A stretch of DNA of 56,016 nucleotides from JBFHDX01 sp041584475 (GTDB taxonomy: Bacteria > Pseudomonadota > Alphaproteobacteria > UBA8366 > JADFVY01): assembly GCA_041584475.1 (NCBI GenBank), contig JBFHDX010000010.1, positions 1 to 56,016 of the forward strand. The letters are read 5' to 3'. The first letter of the stretch is position 1. Each line of letters opens with the position of its first letter. Position numbers and translations under genes: made by a program. Positions 18,863-25,763 of this stretch are shown here, piece by piece. The notes beneath the pieces are model-generated. The model made no database searches. It was given only the letters and a program-made list of their open reading frames with translations, and was not told the origin of the DNA.

Positions 18863-19080
18863 GGCGCCGGGGGCGGGCAATCCGTTCAGGCTCTGGCACG
18901 GATCCCGGAACCGAGCTCATGCCGGGCCACGAGCCATCGTGCATCGGCCCGGGCCCGGATCCGTCTCCGGCCAGATGCGAAGTTGTATATTAAGTAATTA
19001 AAACAACAAACTAAATAAATTTTTTATGAAACAAGTTCAATCACGTCGCGGCGCGGCGGTCGCGACGGGGTGCGCACCGT
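18863..19080. other. Gene-free spacer with AT-rich island
   Basis: A spacer between the convergent enolase paralog and the cytochrome gene. Bases 18977-19042 are almost all A/T (for example AAGTAATTAAAACAACAAAC), in sharp contrast with the surrounding DNA. I found no hairpin plus T-run, no open reading frame and no tRNA-like structure in it. Confidence 0.5.
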
Positions 19081-19587
19081 TCAACGCGGATGGCAGTCGG
19101 TGCAGGCCCAGCCGCGCCCGCTGCGCAGGAGCGCGGGCGTCGCCGCGTGCGGGTCGTGGCAGCTGCTGCACGCGAAACGTCCGTCGGCGTCGGTCGGGTA
19201 GGCGGCGGGCAGCGGCCGCGCCGGCACCATGCCGACCGGGTGGCTTCCGCCGTGGCCGCGGCCGCCGATCTCGGCGTGGCAGCCGCCGCACAGGCTCTGC
19301 TGGGGCGCGCGCATGCGCGCCGGACGCAGCAGCGCGCCGTCGGCGTCGAGCGCGTGGCAGCGGCCGCAGGCGAGCGATGCGTGCGGACCCTGTGCGGACT
19401 GTGCGGACGCCTGCCGCGCCGGCGCGCCGGCAAGGCCGATGGCGAGGCCGGCCACGAGGATGGCAACGAGCGGCGCTGCCGGGCGCAAGGCGTGGCGTCG
19501 ACGCGAATGCCCCGTCGTCCCGCTGTCCTCCGGTGTCGCCCGCGACCGCTCGAGGGCGCGGTTTTCAAAGGCTTGTCGGTGCCGCAT
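19081..19587 (-). CDS. Tetraheme cytochrome c, exported
   Basis: A small multiheme electron-transfer protein, about 168 residues from ATG 19587. Four CxxCH heme-binding motifs are present: CGRCH (74-78), CGGCH (100-104), CSSCH (140-144) and CTDCH (162-166), with additional His residues between them that could be distal ligands. A signal peptide is evident (LVAILVAGLAIGLAGAPARQ, cleavage probably near ASA). The TTG at 19488 would give a more usual N-terminus just before the hydrophobic core, so the true start is uncertain. It is convergent with the enolase paralog, downstream of tRNA-Lys, and no redox partner is nearby. It is likely periplasmic; its partner and role are unknown. Confidence 0.82.
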   Translation of the reverse strand: MRHRQAFENRALERSRATPEDSGTTGHSRRRHALRPAAPLVAILVAGLAIGLAGAPARQASAQSAQGPHASLACGRCHALDADGALLRPARMRAPQQSLCGGCHAEIGGRGHGGSHPVGMVPARPLPAAYPTDADGRFACSSCHDPHAATPALLRSGRGWACTDCHPR

Positions 19588-19676
19588 CTGTTCAATGCCG
19601 CGGTCGATCCCGGTGCGCGTCGGCCACGCATGAAGCGCCGGCACCGATGCCGGCCCCACGCCCGGACGTCTCGAAC

Positions 19677-19752
19677 TGGTGAGCGCGGCAGGACTCGAAC
19701 CTGCGACCCGCTGATTAAAAGTCAGCTGCTCTACCACCTGAGCTACGCGCCC
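19677..19752 (-). tRNA. tRNA-Lys (anticodon TTT)
   Basis: A 76-nt cloverleaf read on the minus strand: GGGCGCGTAGCTCAG at the 5' end, anticodon loop CTTTTAA, T-arm GGTTCGAGTCC, and an encoded CCA end. All stems pair. The minus-strand ORF running through it is a shadow. Confidence 0.97.
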
Positions 19753-19816
19753 GCTTTGATCTCGCCGACCGCGGGGCGGCCGGCGGGGCCGAACATAGGG
19801 AGGACGGGGCAGGGGG

Positions 19817-20329
19817 TCAATGCCCGTCTCCGGCCTGCCGGCGGGGTTGCAGCGCACGCTCCTCGACCGCGATCCGCCAAGTCAGCAGGGCGGCGTTGGC
19901 GAGCGTGAAACCGAGCGCGATGCGCCAGGCGCCGAATACGAGCGGCAGCACGGCGATCTCGGCGGCGACGATGGCGTAGTTTGGATGGCGCAGCCAGCGA
20001 TACGGGCCGCGCCGTACCAACGGCGCGTTCGGGACCGTGACGATGCGCGTCGTCCAGTATGCGCCGAGGCTGGCGATGACCCAGATGCGGGCGCCCTGCA
20101 GCGCCGCGAAGACGGCCAGCAGCGGCCAGTGCGCGGGCGTTTCGGTCGGCACAGCGACGAAGACCGCGGCGAGCCAGCCGACGTGCAGCGCGAAGATGAA
20201 CGGATAGTGGCCGGCTCCGACCTCGTGTCCGCCGCGGGCGACGAGCCGGGCAGTGTTGCGCCGCGACAGGACGAGTTCGCCGAGGCGCTGCAGCGCGACC
20301 AGCAGCACCAGCCACTGGGCGAGGCCCAT
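19817..20329 (-). CDS. Isoprenylcysteine carboxyl methyltransferase-like membrane methyltransferase
   Basis: A 170-residue integral membrane protein with four to five hydrophobic segments and the family motif RRGPYRWLRHPNY near residue 105, where SAM and substrate bind. Its ATG overlaps the stop of the type III polyketide synthase gene (ATGA), so the two are co-translated. In Bacillus a homologous pair makes alkylpyrone methyl ethers (BpsA/BpsB). By that precedent this enzyme is inferred to O-methylate the polyketide product. The exact product cannot be read from sequence. Confidence 0.85.
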   Translation of the reverse strand: MGLAQWLVLLVALQRLGELVLSRRNTARLVARGGHEVGAGHYPFIFALHVGWLAAVFVAVPTETPAHWPLLAVFAALQGARIWVIASLGAYWTTRIVTVPNAPLVRRGPYRWLRHPNYAIVAAEIAVLPLVFGAWRIALGFTLANAALLTWRIAVEERALQPRRQAGDGH

Positions 20330-21369
20330 CAGTCCTGCTCCAGCACCGCGAAGCCGGCCGTGAAACCGGGACCCAGCGCACCGAGCAGCATCGGGCCGGG
20401 ACGCGTCTGCGGCAGCACGCGGTCGAGCACGAACAGGACGGTCGCCGCCGACATGTTGCCGTAGTCGCGCAGTACCGCGCGCGCCGCGTCGAGCGCGTCG
20501 GCCGGCGCCTGCAGCGCCTCCGCGAGCGCGTCGATGACCTTCACGCCGCCCGGATGCATGACGAACTGCGTGATGTCAGACCGTGTGAGCCCGACCGAGG
20601 CGAGGAAGCGGTCGGTCGCGGCGCGGAATTCGCTGCGCACGAGGGCCGGGATGTCGCGGCTGAACAGCACGCCGAACCCGTCGTCCTCGACGCGCCAGCC
20701 CATCACGTCGAGCGAGTCGGGCCAAGTGTGCTCGCCGGCGGCGACGATACGCGGGCCCGCGCCCTCGGTGGAAATCAGCGCGCCCGCGGCGCCGTCGCCG
20801 AAGATGGCGGTGGCGACGATATTGCTGTTCGAAAGGTCGCGCGGCCGGAAGGTGAGCCCGCACAGCTCGACGACGAGGAACAGCCAGCGCTGGCCGGGGT
20901 GCGCGCGGGCGAGCGCCGCGGTGCGTGCGAGGCCGAGCACGCCGCCGGCACAACCGAGCCCGAACACGGGCAGGCGCTGCAGGTCGCGGCGGAACCGCAT
21001 GCGCTCCATCAGCCGCGCGTCGAGGCTCGGCGCCGTCATGCCGGTGGTCGAGACGACGACCAGCCCGTCGACCGCCTCGGGCGTGCAGCCGGCGCGCACC
21101 AGACAGTCCTCGGCGGTCGCCTGCAACAGTTCGAGCGCGCTGGCGACGAAGAGATCGTGCCGCTCGGGCCAGCCGTGGTGCAGCCCGTACCAATCCAACG
21201 GCACGCAGGAATGGCGCTTGTCGATACCGGCGTTGCCGTAGATCGGCCGCATGCGCCGGAACGTCTCGGCACGGCCGGCAAAGACGGTCTCGGCGGCGAG
21301 GGCGACATCGGTCTGCCGGATTTCGAGCGGCGGGACGGCGGTGGCGAGGCTCAACAGGCGCGGCGTCAT
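20329..21369 (-). CDS. Type III polyketide synthase (chalcone synthase-like)
   Basis: A 346-residue homodimeric condensing enzyme using malonyl-CoA extender units and probably a fatty acyl starter. The catalytic triad is visible: Cys140 (FGLGCAGG), His272 (VMHPGGVK) and Asn305 (GNMSAAT). The usual C-terminal GPGF loop appears as ALGPGFTAGF. ATG 21369 was chosen because it gives the family-typical N-terminus (MTPRLLSLATAVPP); its ribosome binding site is weak. It is followed by the overlapping methyltransferase gene and is divergent from the dehalogenase gene across 100 bp. Predicted product is an alkylpyrone or alkylresorcinol, inferred from the partner gene. Confidence 0.9.
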   Translation of the reverse strand: MTPRLLSLATAVPPLEIRQTDVALAAETVFAGRAETFRRMRPIYGNAGIDKRHSCVPLDWYGLHHGWPERHDLFVASALELLQATAEDCLVRAGCTPEAVDGLVVVSTTGMTAPSLDARLMERMRFRRDLQRLPVFGLGCAGGVLGLARTAALARAHPGQRWLFLVVELCGLTFRPRDLSNSNIVATAIFGDGAAGALISTEGAGPRIVAAGEHTWPDSLDVMGWRVEDDGFGVLFSRDIPALVRSEFRAATDRFLASVGLTRSDITQFVMHPGGVKVIDALAEALQAPADALDAARAVLRDYGNMSAATVLFVLDRVLPQTRPGPMLLGALGPGFTAGFAVLEQD

Positions 21370-21397
21370 GGGGACCGGTGCATTTCGTTGGTGCGCA

Positions 21398-21426
21398 TTG
21401 GTGTACAGTGGTTCCCATAGCACTAT
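21398..21426 (+). promoter_or_regulatory. Possible promoter for the dehalogenase gene
   Basis: TTGGTG (21398-21403), a 17-bp spacer, and CACTAT (21421-21426). A second TTGGTG lies 10 bp upstream (21388-21393), making a short direct repeat that could be a regulator site. The gap is shared with the divergent polyketide synthase gene. Confidence 0.3.
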
Positions 21427-21469
21427 TCCGACGCCGCCCCTGCCGGGGATCACGATTTTGGGAGGCGAA

Positions 21470-22351
21470 ATGTTCGAGGGGTTCGAGCGCCGACGCATCG
21501 ATGTCGGCGAGGTGACGATCAACGCCGTGATCGGCGGCAGCGGCCCGCCGCTGCTGCTCCTGCACGGCTATCCGCAGACCCACGTCATGTGGCGCAAGAT
21601 CGCGCCGGCGCTGGCGCGCCGCTTCACCGTCGTGGCCAGCGACCTGCGCGGCTACGGCGACAGCGACAAGCCGGCCGGCGATGCGGCGCACGAAGCCTAC
21701 AGCAAGCGGCGCATGGCGCGGGATCAGGTCGAGGTGATGACGACCCTCGGATTCGAGCGCTTTTCGGTGGCCGGGCACGACCGTGGCGGCCGCGTCACCC
21801 ACCGCATGTGCCTCGATCATCCGGAGCGCGTGATACGCGCCGCCGTGCTCGATATCGTGCCGACGCACACGATCTTCGCGACGCTCGACAAGACCGTTGC
21901 CTATGGCTACTACCACTGGCTCTTCCTGAGCCAGCCGCACGACCTGCCGGAACGCCTGATCGGCGCCGATCCGGATTACTTCCTCGGGCGCAAGATGGGC
22001 CACTGGAGTGCCGGCATGGAGGGCTTCGAGGAGGCGGCAATGGCGGAATACCGGCGCGCTTTCCGCGACCCGGCGACCATCCATGCCAGCTGCGAGGACT
22101 ACCGCGCCGCGATCACCGTCGACCTCGAACACGACGAGGCCGACCTCGACCGCCGGATCAGCTGTCCGCTGCTCGTGCTCTGGGGATCCCGAGGCCTCAT
22201 GCACAAGAGCTACGACGTCCTCGACACGTGGCGGTCGAAGGCCGTCGACGTGCGCGGCCGGGCCATCGACTGCGGCCACTTCCTGGCCGAGGAGGCGCCC
22301 GACGCCACGCTCGCCGCGCTGCAGCCGTTCTTCGACGGTGACTCGCATTGA
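21470..22351 (+). CDS. Alpha/beta hydrolase, fluoroacetate/haloacetate dehalogenase type
   Basis: A 293-residue alpha/beta hydrolase. The nucleophile Asp104 lies in GHDRGGRVTHR, and catalytic His270 in DCGHFLAEE completes the triad with Asp128. The residues that bind carboxylate and fluoride in fluoroacetate dehalogenase of Rhodopseudomonas (Arg111, Arg114, His155, Trp156, Tyr219 as I recall) all have counterparts: Arg105, Arg108, His149-Trp150 (YYHWLFLSQP) and Tyr211 (CEDYRAA). Predicted reaction is hydrolysis of haloacetate to glycolate and halide. ATG 21470 has GGGAGG at good spacing. An epoxide hydrolase is less likely because the His-Trp pair is present. Confidence 0.85.
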   Translation: MFEGFERRRIDVGEVTINAVIGGSGPPLLLLHGYPQTHVMWRKIAPALARRFTVVASDLRGYGDSDKPAGDAAHEAYSKRRMARDQVEVMTTLGFERFSVAGHDRGGRVTHRMCLDHPERVIRAAVLDIVPTHTIFATLDKTVAYGYYHWLFLSQPHDLPERLIGADPDYFLGRKMGHWSAGMEGFEEAAMAEYRRAFRDPATIHASCEDYRAAITVDLEHDEADLDRRISCPLLVLWGSRGLMHKSYDVLDTWRSKAVDVRGRAIDCGHFLAEEAPDATLAALQPFFDGDSH

Positions 22352-22355
22352 GTCC

Positions 22356-22384
22356 TTGGGCTTGCCCCATGTCGTCCCTATATT
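22356..22384 (+). promoter_or_regulatory. Predicted promoter for the DUF502 gene
   Basis: TTGGGC (22356-22361), exactly 17 bp, then TATATT (22379-22384), in a short GC-rich gap after the dehalogenase gene. Transcription would begin about 22391, leaving a leader of about 47 nt before the TTG start at 22438. Confidence 0.5.
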
Positions 22385-22437
22385 TGCTCGCTGTGGCCCA
22401 CTGAAGCGGTACCGCCGCGCGGAACGAGAGGGATAGC

Positions 22438-23268
22438 TTGGAGAGCACGACGCCCGCAGAGGACGAACAGCCCGGCGCACCGGGCGCCGGCGACGGCGCA
22501 TCCGAGGTCGGCCCCGACGGCAAGCCGCGCAAGCGGATGGGTTTCGGCGGCCGGCTGCGCGCCTACTTCCTCGCCGGCGTGCTGGTCACGGCGCCGATCA
22601 CGATCACCGTGGCACTGGCCTCGTGGTTCATCGATTTCGTCGACAGCCGCGTCGTGCCGCTGATCCCCAGCAAGTACAATCCCGACTTCTATCTCAAGGA
22701 ATATCTGGGCTACGAGATCGGCCTGCCCGGGCTCGGCCTGCTCGTCCTGTTCATCGTCATCACCCTGATCGGTGCGCTGACCGCCGGTATCGTCGGGCGT
22801 TTCGTGCTCCGGTTCGGCGAGAACATGCTGAACCGCATGCCGGTCATCCGCAGCGTCTACGGTGCGAGCAAGCAGATCCTCGAGACGGTGCTGCAGCAGC
22901 AGTCGAACGCGTTCCGCCAGCCCGTGCTCGTCGAATATCCGCGCAAGGGTCTGTGGGCGATCGCTTTCATCACTGGGACCACCGAAGGCGAGGTCCAGCA
23001 CCTCGTCGCCGACCGCCTGATCAACGTGTTCCTGCCGACGACGCCGAACCCGACCTCGGGCTTCCTGCTGTTCGTCCCCAAACAGGACCTGATCATCCTC
23101 GACATGAGCGTCGAGGAGGCGATCAAGATGGTGATTTCCGCCGGCATCGTGACGCCGCCCGACCGTCGGCCGCGCCAGGTCCAGGCGCTTCCGGTGACCA
23201 CCGCGCACGAGCCGCTGCCGGAAGGCGCCGAGGAGCTGGCGAAGACCCTCATCCCGACCGAAGAGTGA
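22438..23268 (+). CDS. DUF502 family membrane protein
   Basis: A 276-residue protein of unknown role. Two membrane spans are visible: AYFLAGVLVTAPITITVALA and LGLLVLFIVITLIGALTAGI. Conserved features of the family follow: RMPVIRSVYGASKQI and PTTPNPTSGFLLFVP. It starts at TTG 22438 behind GAGAGGG, and the first about 35 residues are a charged, low-complexity cytoplasmic tail. Its last 20 bp overlap the 3' end of recG on the other strand. The function of the family is not established. Confidence 0.88.
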   Translation: MESTTPAEDEQPGAPGAGDGASEVGPDGKPRKRMGFGGRLRAYFLAGVLVTAPITITVALASWFIDFVDSRVVPLIPSKYNPDFYLKEYLGYEIGLPGLGLLVLFIVITLIGALTAGIVGRFVLRFGENMLNRMPVIRSVYGASKQILETVLQQQSNAFRQPVLVEYPRKGLWAIAFITGTTEGEVQHLVADRLINVFLPTTPNPTSGFLLFVPKQDLIILDMSVEEAIKMVISAGIVTPPDRRPRQVQALPVTTAHEPLPEGAEELAKTLIPTEE

Positions 23269-25396
23269 CCGCGGCGGCGTCGCGCTCGAACAGGTAGAGC
23301 AGTATCCGGAGGGCCTTGCCCCGCGGGGTCTCGAGCGCCGGGTCACGCTCCAGGACGAGCTTCACGTCGTCGCGCGCCACGGCCAACAGTTCGCCGTGCA
23401 GGGCGAGGTCGGCGAGCCGGAAGGCGGGCAACCCGCTCTGGCGCACGCCGAGCAGTTCGCCGGCGCCGCGCAGGCGCAAATCCTCCTCGGCGATGCGGAA
23501 GCCGTCGTCGGTCTCGCGCATCACCGCGATGCGGGCACGCGCCGTCTCCCCCAGCGGTTGCGCGTAGAGCAGCAGACAGGTCGAGGGACGCTCGCCGCGG
23601 CCGATCCGGCCGCGCAGCTGGTGCAGCTGGGCGAGCCCGAAACGCTCGGCGTGCTCGATCACCATCACCGACGCCTCGGGGACGTCGATGCCGACCTCGA
23701 TCACGGTCGTCGCCACGAGGATGCGCGCCGAGCCGCCGGCGAAGCGCGCCATCGCGGCGTCCTTGTCGGTTGCTTTCATGCGGCCGTGCACGAGGGCGAT
23801 ACGGTTGCCGAAGCGCTGCGCAAGGTCGGCGAAGCGGGCTTCCGCGGCGGCAACATCGGTCGCCTCCGACTCCGCGACCAGCGGGCAGACCCAGTAGATG
23901 CGGGCATCGTTCTCGAGGGCGCGCGACACCGCTCCGATCACCTCGTCGATCCGCGACAGTGGCACGGCACGCGTGTCGACCCGCCTGCGCCCCGCTGGCT
24001 TCTCGGTCAACCGCGAGCTCTCGAGATCGCCGTAGGCCGTCATCATCAGCGTGCGCGGGATCGGCGTCGCGGTCATCACCAGCATGTCGACACCGCGTCC
24101 CTTGGCGGCGAGGTCGAGCCGCTGGTGCACGCCGAAGCGGTGCTGCTCGTCGACGACCGCGAGCATGAGATCGGCGAACGCCACCGACTCCTGGAACAGC
24201 GCGTGCGTGCCGATGGCGATCGCGATCGAGCCGTCGGCGAGACCGTCGACGACGCGGCGCCGCTCGGCCGTCCGGTCGCGACCGGCGAGCAACGCAATGC
24301 GCACGCCGGCGGCGCGGGCGAGCGGCTCGACCGTCGCCAGATGCTGGCGCGCGAGCAGTTCGGTCGGCGCCATCAGGGCCGCCTGTCCGCCGCACTCGAC
24401 GGCGTTCAGCATGGCAAGCAGCGCGACGACGGTCTTGCCGCTGCCGACATCGCCCTGCAGCAGCCGCAGCATTCGGGTCGGCGCCGCCATGTCGGCGACG
24501 ATCTCGTCGAGCGCCGTCCGCTGCGAGGCGGTGAGGCGGAAGGGCAGGGCTTCGACGACCTTGCGGCGTAGGCGGCCATCGCCCTGCAGCGCCCGGCCCG
24601 GGCGCCGCCGCTGTTGCGCGCGGATCAGCGCCAGCGCCAGTTGATTGGCGAGCAGCTCGTCATAGGCGAGCCGTTCGCGCGCCGGCGAGTGCGGCGACAG
24701 GGCGGCCTCGCCGTCGGGTGCGTGGGCGGTGACGAGCGACGGTCTCCAGCCGCCCCAGCCGCGCCTGCGCACGAAATCCGGATCCAGCCACTCGGGAAGC
24801 TCGGGGGCGCGCTCGAGCGCCGCTTCGATGGCCTTGACGAGGGTCTTGGGGCTGAGGCCCGCGGTCATCGGATAGACCGGCTCGATGCGACGGATGCGGC
24901 CGGCGTCCTGCGGCGCCACGATATGGTCGGGATGCGCGATCTGCACCTCGTCGCGGAAGCGCTCGAGGCGGCCGCTCACGACGCGGGTCGCGCCGACCGG
25001 CAGGATGCGCTCCAGATAGTCCGGCTTGGCGTGGAAGAAAACGAGGGTCACGTACCCCGTCTCGTCGGCGCACAGCACCCGGAACGGACGCCGCCTGTCG
25101 GTCGGCGGCTGGTGGGCGTCGACGCGAACCGTCAGCGTCACCACGCGGCCCGCGGGCGCCTCGGCAACCTTGGGCGAGAACCGTCGGTCGACAAGTTCGC
25201 GCGGCAGGTGCCAGAGCAGGTCGACGACGCTGCCGCCGGCGAGCGACTCGATCTGCTTCGCCAGCCGTGGCCCGATGCCGGGCAGGCCGGTCACCGGGGC
25301 AAAGAGCGGAAAGAGGATCTCGGGGCGCAAGTGTATCTCGCCGAAGCTCGCCGTGATGCAGCGCGACAGCGCGCCGAAACCGCCGGCGCCGGCCAT
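23249..25396 (-). CDS. recG: ATP-dependent DNA helicase RecG
   Basis: A branched-DNA helicase acting on stalled replication forks and Holliday junctions, about 715 residues from ATG 25396. It has an N-terminal helical/wedge OB domain (GLPGIGPRLAKQIESLAG, then RVVTLTVRVDAHQ), Walker A LLQGDVGSGKTVVAL, the DEQHRFGVHQR box, TATPIPRTL, and the TVIEVGIDVPEA and QLRGRIGRGE helicase motifs. A TTG at 25330 gives MRPEILFPLFAPV, the usual alphaproteobacterial N-terminus, and may be the true start. It is divergent from sdhE-mfd and convergent with the DUF502 gene, overlapping it by 20 bp. Confidence 0.97.
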   Translation of the reverse strand: MAGAGGFGALSRCITASFGEIHLRPEILFPLFAPVTGLPGIGPRLAKQIESLAGGSVVDLLWHLPRELVDRRFSPKVAEAPAGRVVTLTVRVDAHQPPTDRRRPFRVLCADETGYVTLVFFHAKPDYLERILPVGATRVVSGRLERFRDEVQIAHPDHIVAPQDAGRIRRIEPVYPMTAGLSPKTLVKAIEAALERAPELPEWLDPDFVRRRGWGGWRPSLVTAHAPDGEAALSPHSPARERLAYDELLANQLALALIRAQQRRRPGRALQGDGRLRRKVVEALPFRLTASQRTALDEIVADMAAPTRMLRLLQGDVGSGKTVVALLAMLNAVECGGQAALMAPTELLARQHLATVEPLARAAGVRIALLAGRDRTAERRRVVDGLADGSIAIAIGTHALFQESVAFADLMLAVVDEQHRFGVHQRLDLAAKGRGVDMLVMTATPIPRTLMMTAYGDLESSRLTEKPAGRRRVDTRAVPLSRIDEVIGAVSRALENDARIYWVCPLVAESEATDVAAAEARFADLAQRFGNRIALVHGRMKATDKDAAMARFAGGSARILVATTVIEVGIDVPEASVMVIEHAERFGLAQLHQLRGRIGRGERPSTCLLLYAQPLGETARARIAVMRETDDGFRIAEEDLRLRGAGELLGVRQSGLPAFRLADLALHGELLAVARDDVKLVLERDPALETPRGKALRILLYLFERDAAAVTLRSG

Positions 25397-25447
25397 TATT
25401 GACCGGGTATCCGGCGGCAGGCAACCGGCGCACGGCCGGCAACGGGA

Positions 25448-25476
25448 TTTACGGATCGCCCGCGGCCCCTTATATG
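25448..25476 (+). promoter_or_regulatory. Predicted sdhE-mfd promoter giving a near-leaderless transcript
   Basis: TTTACG (25448-25453), a 17-bp spacer, and TATATG (25471-25476). The expected transcription start near 25483 is only a few bases before the sdhE ATG at 25487, and no ribosome binding site is visible there. Confidence 0.4.
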
Positions 25477-25486
25477 CTGCCACGTC

Positions 25487-25759
25487 ATGAGCACATCGGA
25501 CATCGACGCGGAAGTTCGCCGCAAGCGCGCACTGTACCGGAGCTGGCACCGCGGTACGCGCGAGATGGACCTGCTGCTGGGCGGGTTCGCCGATCGTCAC
25601 CTGGCAACCTTCTCGGAGCGCCAGATCGGTCTCTACGAAGCGCTGCTGGAACGCGCCGACGCCGACATCTACGACTGGATGTGCGGTCGTTCCGCGGTCC
25701 CTGCCGAGTTCGATCACGACGTCATGAAACTGCTCAAGAATTTCAAAATTCAGGCGTAG
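25487..25759 (+). CDS. sdhE: Succinate dehydrogenase assembly factor SdhE (DUF339)
   Basis: A 90-residue small helical protein that promotes covalent FAD attachment to SdhA and related flavoproteins. It has the family motif (RGMLELD type) as RSWHRGTREMDLLLGGF near residues 18-34, and the conserved YDWMCGR near residue 63. The position between divergent recG and mfd is typical in alphaproteobacteria. The gene ends only 4 bp before mfd, so they are likely co-transcribed. Confidence 0.93.
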   Translation: MSTSDIDAEVRRKRALYRSWHRGTREMDLLLGGFADRHLATFSERQIGLYEALLERADADIYDWMCGRSAVPAEFDHDVMKLLKNFKIQA

Positions 25760-25763
25760 GCCG

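Noticed and set aside
19588..19857. N-terminal extension of the cytochrome frame across tRNA-Lys (peptide RVAQVVEQLTFNQRVAG)
   Set aside because: This is the familiar translation of a tRNA gene, not a protein. The cytochrome starts downstream of the tRNA.
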